A DNA stretch of 64,000 nucleotides from Apostichopus japonicus (Eukaryota; Echinodermata; Holothuroidea; Aspidochirotida; Stichopodidae): assembly GCF_037975245.1 (NCBI RefSeq), contig NC_092577.1, positions 22,098,398 to 22,162,397 of the forward strand, read 5' to 3'. Numbering within the stretch: position 1 is the stretch's first letter; the number at the start of each line of letters is the position of its first letter. A model generated the notes under the pieces. It ran no database searches, was not told where the DNA came from, and was given only the letters and a program-made list of their open reading frames with translations. Below are positions 1-10,720 of the stretch, piece by piece. The translations under genes and the position numbers were made by a program.

Positions 1-240
1 GACTCTCAGGTCAACACTTCTGTGCGGCTCTTACTGAACAACGTCCCTTCGGGTGATTTTTGAAAAAAAAAGGGACATCAAACCCTGGGAACATCGGACC
101 CTGGGAACATTGGACCCTGGGAACAAAGAACCTTGGGAACAATGGACCCTGGGAACATCGAACCCTGGGGCCTGGGAACATTGGACCCTGGGAACATCGA
201 GCCATGGGAACATTGGACCCTGGGAACATTGACATAGCCC
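1..240 (-). mobile_element. Terminal end of a Mutator-like element (copy B), with 16-bp tandem repeats
   Basis: This is the inverted counterpart of the left end of the large MULE at 17934. Both share the outer tip (read inward, GGGCTATGTCAATGTTCCC), a run of CCCTGGGAACATYGRA-type 16-bp units (85-233 here), an A-rich tract and about 50 bp ending near GTTGAC. The outer boundary falls exactly at 240. The next nine bases, CCTGTAAAT (241-249), would be one copy of a 9-bp target duplication whose partner lies before the window. The body of the element is therefore off the left edge. It is inserted in the 3' part of a TNP2 transposase coding sequence. Confidence 0.75.
85..233. repeat. 16-bp minisatellite inside the MULE end
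   Basis: About nine imperfect tandem copies of a 16-bp unit (consensus CCCTGGGAACATCGGA) are visible, some spaced irregularly. The same unit forms the arrays at 17947-17993 and 28627-28937. Open reading frames through it (FPGxxVPRVxCSQG-like peptides) are artefacts of the period. Confidence 0.9.
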
Positions 241-249
241 CCTGTAAAT

Positions 250-483
250 GATATATGATACCATCTTTACCCAAACGCTTATATACCACTGCTTCATTTA
301 CTACTTCAAGTTCATTGACAAGTAAAGCATTTTGCTCAGGATTACTTAATAGCTGAACAGAGCCTGCGCCATATAATTCCACTGAATCCATCAATTCTGT
401 TGGCTTGAGCTTTCGCGGAGAAAGCATTTCCTTACAGAAGGCTTTGATTCTGTCGGATACCATATAATTTGCTCCAAACAATG
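250..483 (-). pseudogene. TNP2 (En/Spm, CACTA) transposase, C-terminal part
   Basis: The minus strand reads VSDRIKAFCKEMLSPRKL, then VELYGAGSVQLL and VVYKRLGKDGIIYHLQ. This resembles the region after the DUF4218 block of animal TNP2 transposases, including the VELxGxG and FNGxxYHS-type motifs. It continues the 732-893 exon, from which it is separated by a LINE 3' fragment. The reading frame is then cut at 240 by the MULE end, so the true C-terminus is missing from the window. The family call rests on the neighbouring, better conserved exons. Confidence 0.55.
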
Positions 484-485
484 GC

Positions 486-727
486 CCCTTTTTTGGACGC
501 TGGTGTGCTGGGGAGGGGTTTTTCGTTTCGCTGCGTGCGGGTCGTCCTTTTGTAGTTTTTGGAATGTTTCAGTGGGGGGTTGGGCGTTTTGTCTCTGCGG
601 GTCGGCGGGCGTATGTTTTTTTTTTGGGCTCGCTTGACCGGAGTTTCGTTTGTCAGAATGGGATGGTTCGGTAGTGCCGTTTGGCCGTGACGTTTTGTAT
701 CCCGCACGGCGGGTCACGTAAAAAGCA
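486..727 (+). mobile_element. 5'-truncated Tx1-like LINE, 3' end only
   Basis: This is nearly identical to the last 240 bp of the full-length LINE copies (6650-6885 and 33198-33440). It holds the last codons of ORF2, a G-rich stretch, the CCCGCACGGCGGGTCACG hairpin-like motif and the terminal GTAAAAAGCA. Extreme 5' truncation is normal for target-primed reverse transcription. It interrupts the TNP2 exon. I could not define a convincing target duplication; both flanks share only CCCCT. Confidence 0.85.
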
Positions 728-731
728 CCCC

Positions 732-893
732 TATTGCCCTTTAAGACATTCTTGATTTCTCCATTTGCTGTTTCAAAAGGGAAACATGAATGCGTCCAAA
801 GAGGTCCCCACATTTTGACAGTTTTTGCAAGATGGACTAATGAGTGGACATTGGAAGTCATTGCTTTTTCCCCATGAAGAAACTGCATATGAC
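732..893 (-). pseudogene. TNP2 transposase, DUF4218-like exon
   Basis: The minus strand encodes FLHGEKAMTSNVHSLVHL, then VKMWGPLWTHSCFPFETANG and EIKNVLKGNRG. These are the hallmark N-H-x-L-x-H-L and GPLW-x-x-S-x-F-x-FE-x-x-NG motifs of DUF4218 in En/Spm (CACTA) TNP2 transposases. A minus-strand acceptor (TTTGTAG or ATATGCAG) lies at 882-895, so this is an internal exon following the 8219-8743 exon across a 7-kb intron that now holds a full LINE. The exon is broken at 728 by a LINE fragment. Confidence 0.75.
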
Positions 894-1883
894 CTACAAA
901 ATTAAACAATAAAATATCAGCTGTATTGATGAAGCGAACCGCGGATGGCGGGGGAAATTACCGAATTTAGGGTTCTTCGCTTCGCTTCGCTAAGTGATCA
1001 ATGAGGAGGCAAGAGTGTTCTTGCGTTGAAACAACGACTGACTTTTTATTACAAACTCTATGAAAATGATAATGAAAATATACAAATGAACAATATACAA
1101 TGGCTCAATAAGTCATGACAATATAAAATGGCTTTATATACTCAAATGGCTGAAAGGACTCTTTACTCTTATTTAAAACTAGCCTGACTCGGGGAAAAAC
1201 CTATACTCAATCTATGAAATATTCACAGAACCTGTGCTCCAACTGTGAAATACCAATTACAGAACTCTATCTGTACCATAAATACTAAATCCACGTAATG
1301 TAAAGTGAACATTATGAAATAATTTGCATAAATAATAATAAACGTTTGCCAACAGGCGAGGAATTTAACACCTTCGTAATGGCCAGCCTAGGGCAACACT
1401 TGCCGCTGCAACTCATTATAGGCTTTTCCACCGTACGGTTCCTAGACAGCAGGAATTTCTACCTCCTGAACCCACAAACTCTCAAGAGACTTGGCACTCC
1501 ATAGCTGTCCATAAAGGCTAAGATTAGAAGGACAAGCTCTGAGACAACTCTATAGTGACCAACAGTAACAATCATGTTCAAGATACAAAATACAAATACG
1601 TATACGCTCTTTACACTGCGAGCAGTACAATACAGAAATATGGGTACAATAAATAATCTCTCAATACAACTCAACTGTCAATACAGTACAATACACGTAA
1701 CTATTAATAACTCTCTGGATACTAAAACTCAACCTAACCGTTACTGTCACTCTACAGTATACTAAAATCCAACCTAACCGGTACTGTCACTCTACAGTAT
1801 AAAGGTACACAATACTACTAGCACCCATGTGCTTAACAATACACAACCACTGATCTACACCGTGTACACAACACACGCTATAA
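894..1883. other. Noncoding stretch (TNP2 intron) with a 40-bp tandem duplication
   Basis: I see no supportable coding region. At 1721-1760 and 1761-1800 a 40-bp unit (ACTAAAACTCAACCTAACCG and following) is repeated in tandem with two or three changes. AT-rich sequence fills the rest, with a short CTTCGCTTCG run near 977. Confidence 0.6.
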
Positions 1884-1899
1884 ACTCATAGGACCAAGG
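1884..1899. repeat. 16-bp target-site duplication of LINE copy 1, left
   Basis: ACTCATAGGACCAAGG occurs here and again at 6886-6901, immediately after the LINE 3' end GTAAAAAGC. A long perfect duplication is the signature of target-primed reverse transcription. About 15 unexplained bases separate it from the first LINE base shared with copy 2 (about 1915). Confidence 0.9.
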
Positions 1900-2124
1900 G
1901 AACATGGGGGATCAGAGTTGGCTTTCGTGGAGTGCAGACGTGTTTTCGCTCTCGCTCTCCATCTGATACAGCTACTTCTTACCTTACTGTATTGTACTGT
2001 GCTATACTTCCCGCCAGGCGGGTGTGTGCGTTTTTCGTATATAGTTATCGTATATCGTTTTAAGTTTATACCTGTCTTTAGTTTGTTTTTGTTACTCCTA
2101 TGTGGCCTAGCCACCTTCGGTATC

Positions 2125-3312
2125 ATGGCATCGCGCCGTGATTCTAAAATTGTTAAGTTGACCTTCACCGGTGAACAAGCGGTTCCACCGGTGCAAGTTT
2201 TTAGTATTTTAAAGAGTAAGGGTGTTGTTGTGCCTGGAGAGGTTGATGCTTTACAAGCTCTCCAGGGTCGTAATACGTATGATCTACGTTTTACCAGTGA
2301 CGTGACCCGGCAGAAGGGTGTCACGTTGCTGAGTGGGGTTGAAGGTTTGACAGTTACTCCATACGAACGTTCCGTATGGGTAACTGTCATCCACGTAGGA
2401 TTAGAGGTGCGTCAAGAACTTGTCGCAACTGTTTTAGGTCGGTTCGGGGCTGTCAAGGCTATTAAAATGTGCTCCTACGCACAGGCCCCTGGGGTGTTCA
2501 ACGGGCACCGACAGGTTCGGATCGACCTCAAGCAGGACATTCCCTCCTTCCTTTTTATTGCCGGGCATAAAGCTCACGTGCGTTACCCCGGTCAGCCCCG
2601 TACCTGCTTCAGGTGTGGGGAGACCGGGCACGAAGCCAAGGGCTGCCCAAATAAAAAGTCTGGGCGCTGCCTTCGTCTTGGGCATGATACCTCTGCTTGC
2701 CCAAGCGAAGTCGTGTGCTCACTCTGTGGGAAGGAGGGACATGTCTTTCGCGCTTGTCCCTCCTCTTATGTCTTTATGACAAAGAGTGGGGGTCAAGCAA
2801 AGGCGCCAAGTTCTGGCGCACTTACTGCCCCGGAGGAAGCTCCACGCAAGGAGGGGGAAACGGGTGAGGATTCACTCTCCGCACCTCCTTCACCCTCCCC
2901 CGTAGTTGCAGACCCCAACCCCGTGCCCGCACCGAGAAAGTCTCCACCAGCTTCCCCCATCAACCCCGTGCCCGCACCGTCTCCACCACACAGCGAAGCG
3001 GACACGGGGTCTCCACCAGCTTCCCCCATCAACCCGTCCAGTTCCGTCCCCAGTCCGCCGCCGGTATCGCCAGATCCGGAGACTCTGTCCGACGGCGACT
3101 CCGGGGACTCGGTGGTCATCGGGTCTCCGGAGGCTCTGTCTGACAGCGACTCCGGGGGCTCGGTGATCGTCGAGCCAAAACGTGCCACTGGGACGAGCTG
3201 GTACGACGAGATGGGGGAACCCTCTCTAAAAAGGTCGGCCTCAAGTGACGACTCGGGCGACGATATGTCGTCTAGAGCGCGCTTGAAGCTTACAGAATCG
3301 TCGTCGGCGTAG
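2125..3312 (+). CDS. LINE ORF1, gag-like protein with CCHC zinc knuckles
   Basis: A 395-residue RNA-binding nucleocapsid-like protein expected to coat LINE RNA. The start chosen is ATG 2125 (MASRRDSKIVKLTF); the frame is open further upstream but without a better ATG. An RRM-like N-terminal half (VATVLGRFGAVKAI near residue 100) is followed by three zinc knuckles near residues 157-215: CFRCGETGHEAKGC, then SGRCLRLGHDTSAC, then CSLCGKEGHVFRAC. In the middle knuckle the first cysteine is serine, whereas copy 2 has cysteine there, so one finger is probably broken. The C-terminal 150 residues are Pro/Ser/Asp-rich and low complexity. The ORF2 ATG follows 20 bp after the stop, typical of LINE bicistronic layout. 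Confidence 0.85.
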   Translation: MASRRDSKIVKLTFTGEQAVPPVQVFSILKSKGVVVPGEVDALQALQGRNTYDLRFTSDVTRQKGVTLLSGVEGLTVTPYERSVWVTVIHVGLEVRQELVATVLGRFGAVKAIKMCSYAQAPGVFNGHRQVRIDLKQDIPSFLFIAGHKAHVRYPGQPRTCFRCGETGHEAKGCPNKKSGRCLRLGHDTSACPSEVVCSLCGKEGHVFRACPSSYVFMTKSGGQAKAPSSGALTAPEEAPRKEGETGEDSLSAPPSPSPVVADPNPVPAPRKSPPASPINPVPAPSPPHSEADTGSPPASPINPSSSVPSPPPVSPDPETLSDGDSGDSVVIGSPEALSDSDSGGSVIVEPKRATGTSWYDEMGEPSLKRSASSDDSGDDMSSRARLKLTESSSA

Positions 3313-3332
3313 TTTTGCCCCATTGCCCTCTC

Positions 3333-6300
3333 ATGGCCCATACATTTTCAGTTGCCACTTTGAACGTGAATGGCATGAGGGATCATCGCAAGCGCAGTCG
3401 CATTTTCCAATATTGTATTTCAATGGAGGTCGACTGCGTTTGCCTGCAAGAAACACATATTTTGGAAGAAGATGTCCCTCTATGGGCTTATGAGTGGGGT
3501 GGTGGGCTGCATGCTTCGTTTGGTTCGTCTTCATCCTGTGGCACTGTCATCCTTCTGTCACCTCGTCAGGCGGGTTGTGCCACTAGGGTGGAGACGGATC
3601 ACGAGGGCCGATTGGTTTGCATTCTTTTCAAGTATCCACAGGGTAACATCTCCCTCTGCAATGTGTATGCTCCCAATCGGCCTTCTGCTAGACGAGAATT
3701 TTTTAACACGCTGCCTTCCTTTGTTCCTGGTAGTGCACCATGTGTCATGGTCGGAGACTTTAACTGTGTCCCAGACTCGGGTCTTGACAGACTCGGGGCT
3801 TCTGTGTCTGCTAGTCCTGACGCTGGGATCACAGAATTGGACAGATTCACTTCGGCACACCTTTTAGCCGATGTCTGGAGGCATATGCACCCGTGTAGTA
3901 CTGTGTATACGTGGGTGAGGCCTAACGGAGAAGATGCCTCCAGGATAGATCGAGTGTATGCGCCCGTAAGTTTTACATTTTCGGGTTGCGAGACGCTCAG
4001 CTGTCCGCTCTCTGACCATGACACTGTGGTAGCACGTTTTGTTTTGCCTTCCATTTTCCCCATCGGGCGGGGCCTATGGAAGCTTAACTGTCGGATTCTT
4101 GGCGAGGCAGAGTTCCGCCAGGGTTTCGAGACCAGGTACAAAGGATGGCAAACATTGAAGCCGGCCTTTGCTTCTACATCCCAATGGTGGGATGATGTCA
4201 AGTTGCGCATCAAACGCTACGCAATTCAGTATTGCGTGACCCGCGCACGGCGTCGAAGAGAAAAAATTCTCGAAGCTGTGCGCGGAGGTGAAGTTTGGCG
4301 ACCCTTCGGCTGTCATCGCTTTGCAGACTTATCTCGATGAAAAGTACCACGGTGCCCACGTCAGGGCCCGTGTCGAAGCGGTGGAAGCCGAGGAGCGCCC
4401 TTCACTGAGGTTTTACCAGTCCGTTAGCTCATCGGCAGGTGACAGACGCGTCCCGTCTGTGCGCGCTACTGATGGGACCGTGGTTAGTGACCCTCACGGC
4501 ATTGTCCGCGTATATAAAGAGTATTATTCGAGTTTGTTTACGCGTGGCAATGTCGACTTGTCGGCACAGGCTGATTTATTGAGGGGAATCTCAAAAACCG
4601 TTCCCCACGATGTCAATGATATTTTGGGGGGCGGAATAACCACTGTTGAGCTTTGGAAGGCGCTTTCGAAGATGAAGAATGGCAAGTCCCCGGGTTCGGA
4701 CGGGCTTCCGAGGGAGTTCTACCGAACCTTCTGGGCAATAATAGGACCCGACCTCAGAGCCGTCTTCGAGGACGCCTTCCAAAACGGACTGTTAAACCAA
4801 AGTCAACGTATGGGCATGATTACTTTGCTGCCCAAGTCTGGGGACCCCTTGGATCCCCGTAACAAGCGTCCGATCACCTTGTTAAATGTGGACTACAAGT
4901 TGCTGGCTAAGGCTTTGTGCAACCGCCTTGCACTGGCTATGCCGCATCTTTTTGGTGATCTCCAGACTTGTGCAGTGAAGGGTCATTGCATCCAGCAGAA
5001 CTTGTGGTTGATGCGCGACTTCACCGACTTTGTTATTGAGCGTGATCTGCCATGTGCATTGGTGTCTCTGGACCAGCAGAAGGCCTTTGACATGGTGGAT
5101 CGCGGTTTTTTAATGAATGTATTGGAGACGTTTCAGTTGCACCCAAATTTTCCTAAATGGATTTCTGTTTTGTATGAAGAAAGTTTCAGTTCTGTTACCG
5201 TAAATGGGTTTTGTTCGGAGGTTAACGTAGAGAGGGGGGTGCACCAGGGGTGCCCTCTGTCTCCATTACTTTATGTTTTGTTTAGCGAGTCCCTCTCTCG
5301 TCTTTTGGAAAGGGACTCCAGACTTGTTCCATTCGTTGTGCCAGGGGGTGCCAAAGTGAAATGCGCTCAATATGCAGATGACGTGACATGTGTTGTTTCG
5401 AGTCTGGGCTCCTTTCGCGCACTCTCGCAGGATTTATCTATTTTTGAGAGAGCTACCGGGGCGATGTTGAATCCAGAAAAGACAAAGGGCCTTCGTCTTG
5501 GTAGCTGGAGATACAGAGACTTACCATTCGGTGCGTCGTGGTCGGATCAGAATATCAAAATTAATGGTATATGGTTCGGCTACGATGCACCTGGTGATGT
5601 CACCTGGAGCGAGAGGGCTGAGGTATTTGAGAGCAGGCTCGAAACCTTTGGCACCCGCTGGCTTTCGATCCTAGGGAAAGTCACCGTAGTTAATCGTTTT
5701 GTTTCGCCCATCTTGTGGTACCCGGGCGCGGTGTATCCAATTCCGCGTCGCGTCCTAGTGCGGTTGGAGAGAGCGATATTTTCATTTATTTGGTCGGGTG
5801 GTACAGAGCTTGTCAAAAGGGCGGTAATGTACCAAAAACTGGAGAAGGGTGGGTTAGGGGTGGTTCATCTGGGAAGTAAGTTAACTTGTTTGTTATTTAA
5901 GCAGTTGTTTGTAGCGGTAACTGACCCAGGGTTGCCTTGTTCATATTTTGTACGTTTTTGGGGCGGTTTGCACCTGCGTCGATGGGTCCCGGCGCTGTTT
6001 AGCAACAGAGAACCGCATAGTAGTACTCCAAACAGGGTGGTGCGTGTCATTTGCTCCGCTCTGATTGAGTTGCCCCCTGTTGACCTATCACAGCCGGCCC
6101 TCGTTCATAGTTCGTTGCGGGATAGGGCCTTGAATGCAATTTTTGTACAGGGACGTCATCCTGTCGAAGTATGGCGTTCGGTGCATTCAAGGCTGAATGG
6201 TTGCAGGCTCCGTGACCTTGCATGGAGAATTGCACACGGTGCCTTGGTGACCAATCTGAAAAGGTATCACTGGCGATTGGGTGATGGACTGTGCCCGAGG

Positions 6301-6723
6301 ACCGGCTGTGACAGCTTAGAGAGTACTGCCCATGTTTTTTGGCATTGCCCCTTTGTTTTGAACTTGTGGGAGTGGTTTCAGTCCTGGACCGACCGTTTAA
6401 CGGGAGACCGTTCCTGGTCGGTAGGACAGGGTTTTGTTTTGTATGGATTAGATCCCCCAGTTTGTTCCGTTGCTGTGTTGCAGCGTATTATTTATGTTTG
6501 TTCTGTTGTAAAAAAGCTTATTTGGAGGAATAGATGTGATGTTGTTTTTAGGGGGAAATTTGCCACTTGGCAGGCAGTCCTGGAGGCGGTGAAGTCTGAC
6601 ATTCGCCTTCAGGTTGAAGGCGACTTTCGCCGTTTATCTAGGGCTGCCTTTTTTGGACGGTGGTGTGCTGGGGAAGGGTGTTTTGTTTCGCTGCGTGCTG
6701 GTCGTCCTTTTGTAGTTTTTTAA
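3333..6723 (+). pseudogene. LINE ORF2, AP endonuclease-reverse transcriptase, one frameshift
   Basis: The first frame (ATG 3333 to stop 4340) carries the endonuclease: VATLNVNG, CLQETHI, NVYAPNR, VMVGDFNCVPDSGLDR, RIDRVYAP and SDHDTVV, the metal-binding and catalytic motifs of AP-type LINE nucleases. The second frame (to 6723) carries the reverse transcriptase: NGKSPGSDGLPREFYRTFW, PITLLNVDYKLLAKAL, SLDQQKAFDMVD, GVHQGCPLSPLLY and catalytic YADD (about 5374). It ends with a CPRTGCDSLESTAHVFWHC zinc-finger-like motif. The frames switch at a run of six A (4261-4266) where copy 2 has five. Apart from this indel the gene looks intact, so the copy is young. Confidence 0.9.
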
Positions 6724-6885
6724 TATTTCAGTGGGGGGTTGGGCGTTTTGTCTCTGCAGGTCGGTGAGCGTATGTACTTTTTTTGGCTCGCTTGACCTGA
6801 GGTTCGTTTGTAAGAATGGGATGGTTTGGTAGTGCCGTTTGGCCGTGACGTTTTTGTATCCCGTATGACGGGTCACGTAAAAAGC

Positions 6886-6901
6886 ACTCATAGGACCAAG
6901 G
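6886..6901. repeat. 16-bp target-site duplication of LINE copy 1, right
   Basis: Perfect second copy of ACTCATAGGACCAAGG (first at 1884-1899). Confidence 0.9.
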
Positions 6902-8218
6902 TCCAAATACAACCTAACATACGTACTCTGTACGGTCAAGTACAACCTAGCCAGAGGAGCAACAATTACAACTACGATTCCATCAACTTACAATAAGGGT
7001 ACGTACGGCATTTAAACAATAATAATATGTATGACTTAAACTCTTACTACACTGAAGTCACTTCGCTCGCGATAAAGAAGAAGAAGACTCTTCGCTCGCG
7101 GTACAGGAAGCTCTCCACGCTCGCGGACATCGAAAATAAGGACATCGAGACTATTTTAATATTGTGACGAGCCCGGCTCCGATAGTAAAACTATATCGGG
7201 ACTCGCGATAGAAAGGTACTGGGATATCTTGATGCCGTATTTATGCTTCTTCAGGAGATGTCTCGAACGGAAGAAAACAATGAGTTCACAGAAAAACAAT
7301 TTGACAAGATCGGATTTGATTAATGATTCGGTATAATTTCTTCTCTGTCGATTCTCTTTACAAATAAAACTAAATTACAATGATTTGACTCGACTTGACT
7401 CCGTCAATTAAACAATTAGAGGGAGTGATGAACTTTCGGCGGAGTGATAAAACTTTCGGCCCCATGCCCTTTTAAACCTTACTTCTATAAAATCTCACTG
7501 CGCACAATCAGTAGGCAGCCAATAACCTGACCATCCTGTATTAACTTAACGATATAAAAATAAGTGCGCTGGCACTGATCTGCCCTGATTGGTTGGGAGT
7601 TTGGAAGTCCATCCCCTTTCTTATGGAAACTTCCATACCACGTGAGAGAACCTTCTTGAATGTTCCACAGACATAATGGAATCTATTTTGGGAAAAGGCC
7701 CTGTACCAAGATTCAATAAGATAGTTAAAAACTTCTCGTGGGAAAACTGAATCCATGACCTAGATAAATACATAAGAGGCCTGTAAGGTGTCTCGATGGA
7801 GTGTTTCGGTAACATCAAAGAGATGGTATCACTATTTCATAACACTATCTCTCGCCAGCCAGCTCGCTATATACTGTAGTAGGTCCGCCATCTTGGAAAC
7901 CAATGACTTCGAGCCAGAAGCCAACCATTCAAAAACCTGAGGCATCCTGCCTCTGAGAAGGGTGACATCTCCTCACGGACTCCAGATAGTAAAGATATGG
8001 ATATTCTCTGGGCTATTGACGACCCAAGATTAATTACATATGACCAAAATAGTAAGGGGTTTACGAGGCGAGCCCCGGAGATCTGCAGGGACGATGTTCG
8101 CCATACAACACCGTGTACAGAAGTGAAGAAAACATGTGGAAACAACTAACGCTACAAACTGGCTATTCCGACATATTACATAATACATGTAAATACAACG
8201 GGTGCACACAACAAAATT
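6902..8218. other. Noncoding stretch (TNP2 intron)
   Basis: No coding region is supported; the ORFs here are short and unrelated to anything recognised. A CTTCGCTCGCG motif recurs at about 7064, 7100 and 7115 in a small tandem cluster. Confidence 0.5.
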
Positions 8219-8743
8219 TCACTTCACTACATTGACATCTTCTGGACTAAGGGACTTAAGTAAGATGTAGCAACCCTCAACAAGTGCGTAGAAGTGTCTC
8301 AAATACTGCTCTGGTAAAACACCATGCAAGCATGGGATGGAAAAATAAAATAACCAGTTGTACCACTCAATGGCTTTCCAGTGTTTCCTTTCTGTAATTG
8401 GTCGTGGCATACGAGACACAAATGATGGAACCTTAATTGATTTGAGAATTTTATGAAGCCTATTCAAAACATTTGGTTGACCAATATAATAGACACTGTT
8501 TGCTGGGCTACTAAACCAAAGTTCAGCAAGTTGTCTTGCTACACCAAGGAGAAGGCAGTGCATGAAATCAGGAGGGAAACCCCAGACTAATGGAAACTTT
8601 GGCAAATTTATTACAGGTGTTGGACCTTTAACACCACGTATGATGTGACCTTCATCTAAAGCCTTCATCATGTCTTCCAGCACTTCATCATCACATCGCT
8701 CAGCATGATCACAAACATCAACAGGGTACTTGACCACCCTCTC
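8219..8743 (-). pseudogene. TNP2 (En/Spm) transposase, central catalytic region
   Basis: The minus strand reads VVKYPVDVCDHAERCDDEV, VKGPTPVINLPKFPLVWGF, PPDFMHCLLLGVARQLAELW, ISR-like VSRMPRPITERKHWKAIEW and YNWLFYFSIPCLHGVLP. These are the core of animal CACTA/En-Spm TNP2 transposases, including the GPxPLxNLPxFDLVxGFxxDxMHCxLLG block. The frame is open throughout. Directly upstream in reading order it is interrupted by the 8746-12427 element. When that element and one TA are disregarded, the frame joins the 12430-13392 exon without loss (GRAV, then ERVVKYPV). Confidence 0.9.
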
Positions 8744-8754
8744 TACACTGTAAA

Positions 8755-9005
8755 AACACTTGAGTCATTTTTTGACCCAAATTTGACCCAGCAACTTAGT
8801 GGAATCTCCACCAGCCCAGGTTTGGGTCAATTTGACCAAGGATCTGTGTCATTTGACATCTGACCTAAAACTGGGTTATTTTGACCCATACGCTACTTTG
8901 ACCCATATGCTACTTTGACCCAGCTTTTGACCCAGTGGTTAGTGCAATCTCCACCAGCCCAGCAGATTGGGTCAAAAAAATTGACCACGTAAATGGGTCA
9001 AAGCT
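8755..9005. repeat. Subterminal TTGACCCA repeats of the CACTG element
   Basis: More than ten copies of TTGACCCA or its complement-like TGGGTCAA occur in both orientations, including a direct 20-bp doublet around 8888-8925 (CCCATACGCTACTTTGAC). Arrays of short motifs next to the tips are typical of CACTA elements. Confidence 0.7.
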
Positions 9006-10494
9006 GAATTTACATTTGCAGTTGCAGGAAGTCTATAAAAGAAATGACATAAGACTTCGATTCCTAAAGATAAATTAATTTATTCAAATCACAAAGTGGT
9101 GTTACAATGAAAGCATGCAATTTCTTCTAGTTCACATATAATTATCGATATTCGTTTTGTTTTATTCCAACTAGAACATCATAGTAACAGTAAAAATCAG
9201 AGTAATGTGATACCCATAAAACTAAACAAACAATGAACACAAGAACATAGGCTAAGGCTAATGTACCAATTGAGAATCATTGGAAATTAAGCAATGTTCC
9301 TAAAAATCCTGACATACTTAACTGAAAACAAACTGATCATTTATTCATGTGCGCAAACTTTAGTTCACTGAGGAATATGTTCTGTACTACTTGAAGGACT
9401 TTAATTGTTGATCTCACAGCTAGGTTTGCTGCAGTGTTTGTAGTCGAGACTGGAGCATGCACTCACTCTCTACTTGTATCCTTAGTCACTGTAGTAATTT
9501 GATTATTAGCTAGCATTTCTAATTGTTTTTAAAGAATATAAATAAACAACATTCCATAGTTATCAATTGTATAAAATGTTAGGTATACAAAGAAGACATG
9601 TAGTACATAAATGGTGGCTGTAAGAAATCAAATATTTTGGAAAGCTCAATGTTTGGTGGGGGCTTTGTCATGGTCAAAAGTCAAAGACAATATCAAACAT
9701 ATTTTGCAGTGGGTTGGTGGGGCAAGACAAACCCTATGGCCAGCTGCCAATTAATAAAATCTTGCAAGCATACCCCAAAGGTGATAATTTCCTCAGTAGT
9801 TCTTGTACCAAAACAGCATTAGATTTAAATGAGGCAAAGCTTGTTTATAACATACAGTACAAGACTTATAATCACTGAAAAGTCATCAATAAATGGAAAC
9901 ACTGTGAATGAATATTTTTGCACCACCAATATGTTACAATATGTATTAAATTTTCAGCTGCTCAGGCAAAAAATGTACATCGGTCATGCTGTTGGCTAGT
10001 TGTGCACATATGATGTATGGAAGAACACTAGTTTTGCACCACTGTTTGTGAGGCAGTTCTGCTTCTTTTGTCCCTCTAAACTTAACGATAACAAATACCA
10101 AATGAAACTAAAACCCTTGTTCAAGGTAATATAACATGCAAACATAAATAGCAAACAACTTTGTCACATTATGTAAATTAGAAAAACCTCATGTAATCAT
10201 CCCATCATGTTAATGACCATCAACTAAGTGTTAACCTAATGTTGCACTGCCCAAGGTTTACAGGAGATATGTTCATATCCCTTATATGTGTTTTGAGAAA
10301 ATTATACGCTAAAAGGTTACAATGTATAAAAAACCAAATAAATCATATTAAACACTACTTTTGACAAAGTTGTTAACATACCTTTTTATCTCTTACTGAC
10401 TACGTAAAAAAGCACGCAGGCTTCTTACTGAAGGGGATGTCGAAACCTTTCCTTTCCCTTCACTAACCTTAATGAGGAATTTGTGTATAAATTC

Positions 10495-10720
10495 CCAGGT
10501 TGTTTGACACTGGCAGGGGTAGGCTATGTCAAACAAGTACAATGATTTGAAACATATCAAAAGCTGCAATCAAATCTGTTGCTGGCAGAGCAACCCCTTC
10601 GATGATCACAAATGACTGAGTCGGATACCTTCTATCACCAAATGCAAGGACGAATGGCTGCTTTTGAGTTCAATCTTGCTTAAGCTCATCTTCCATGAAT
10701 TGAGGAAGATTGGTCCCAAC
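10495..10720 (-). pseudogene. Coding relic inside the CACTG element, unrecognised family
   Basis: The minus strand reads LPQFMEDELKQD, stop, TQKQPFVLAFGDRRYPTQSF, VIIEGVALPATDLIAAFDM and, after a frameshift, CFKSLYLFDIAYPCQC. The pattern QPFVLxxG...FVxxE...LLxAxDxxFK resembles uncharacterised animal proteins I associate with repeats, but I cannot name the family. With at least one stop and one frameshift it is a remnant. Confidence 0.45.

Larger units (their letters stand above)
1900..6885 (+). mobile_element. Near-complete LINE, Tx1-like (L1 superfamily), copy 1
   Basis: This 5.0-kb non-LTR retrotransposon has a 5' UTR (about 210 bp), a zinc-knuckle ORF1, a 20-bp gap, an ORF2 with AP-type endonuclease and reverse transcriptase, and a short 3' UTR ending GTAAAAAGCA without a poly-A tail. 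It is flanked by a perfect 16-bp duplication. The CCHC-bearing ORF1 and the CPRTGC...H..WHCPF cysteine motif at the ORF2 end are like the Tx1 clade. The clade call is from motif memory; a phylogeny of the RT would settle it. It sits in an intron of the TNP2 gene in opposite orientation. One frameshift in ORF2 makes it probably immobile. Confidence 0.85.

Noticed and set aside
3472-4213. Overlapping ORFs of 100-200 codons inside the LINE ORF2
   Set aside because: Shadow frames of the endonuclease region, repeated in the same places in copy 2.
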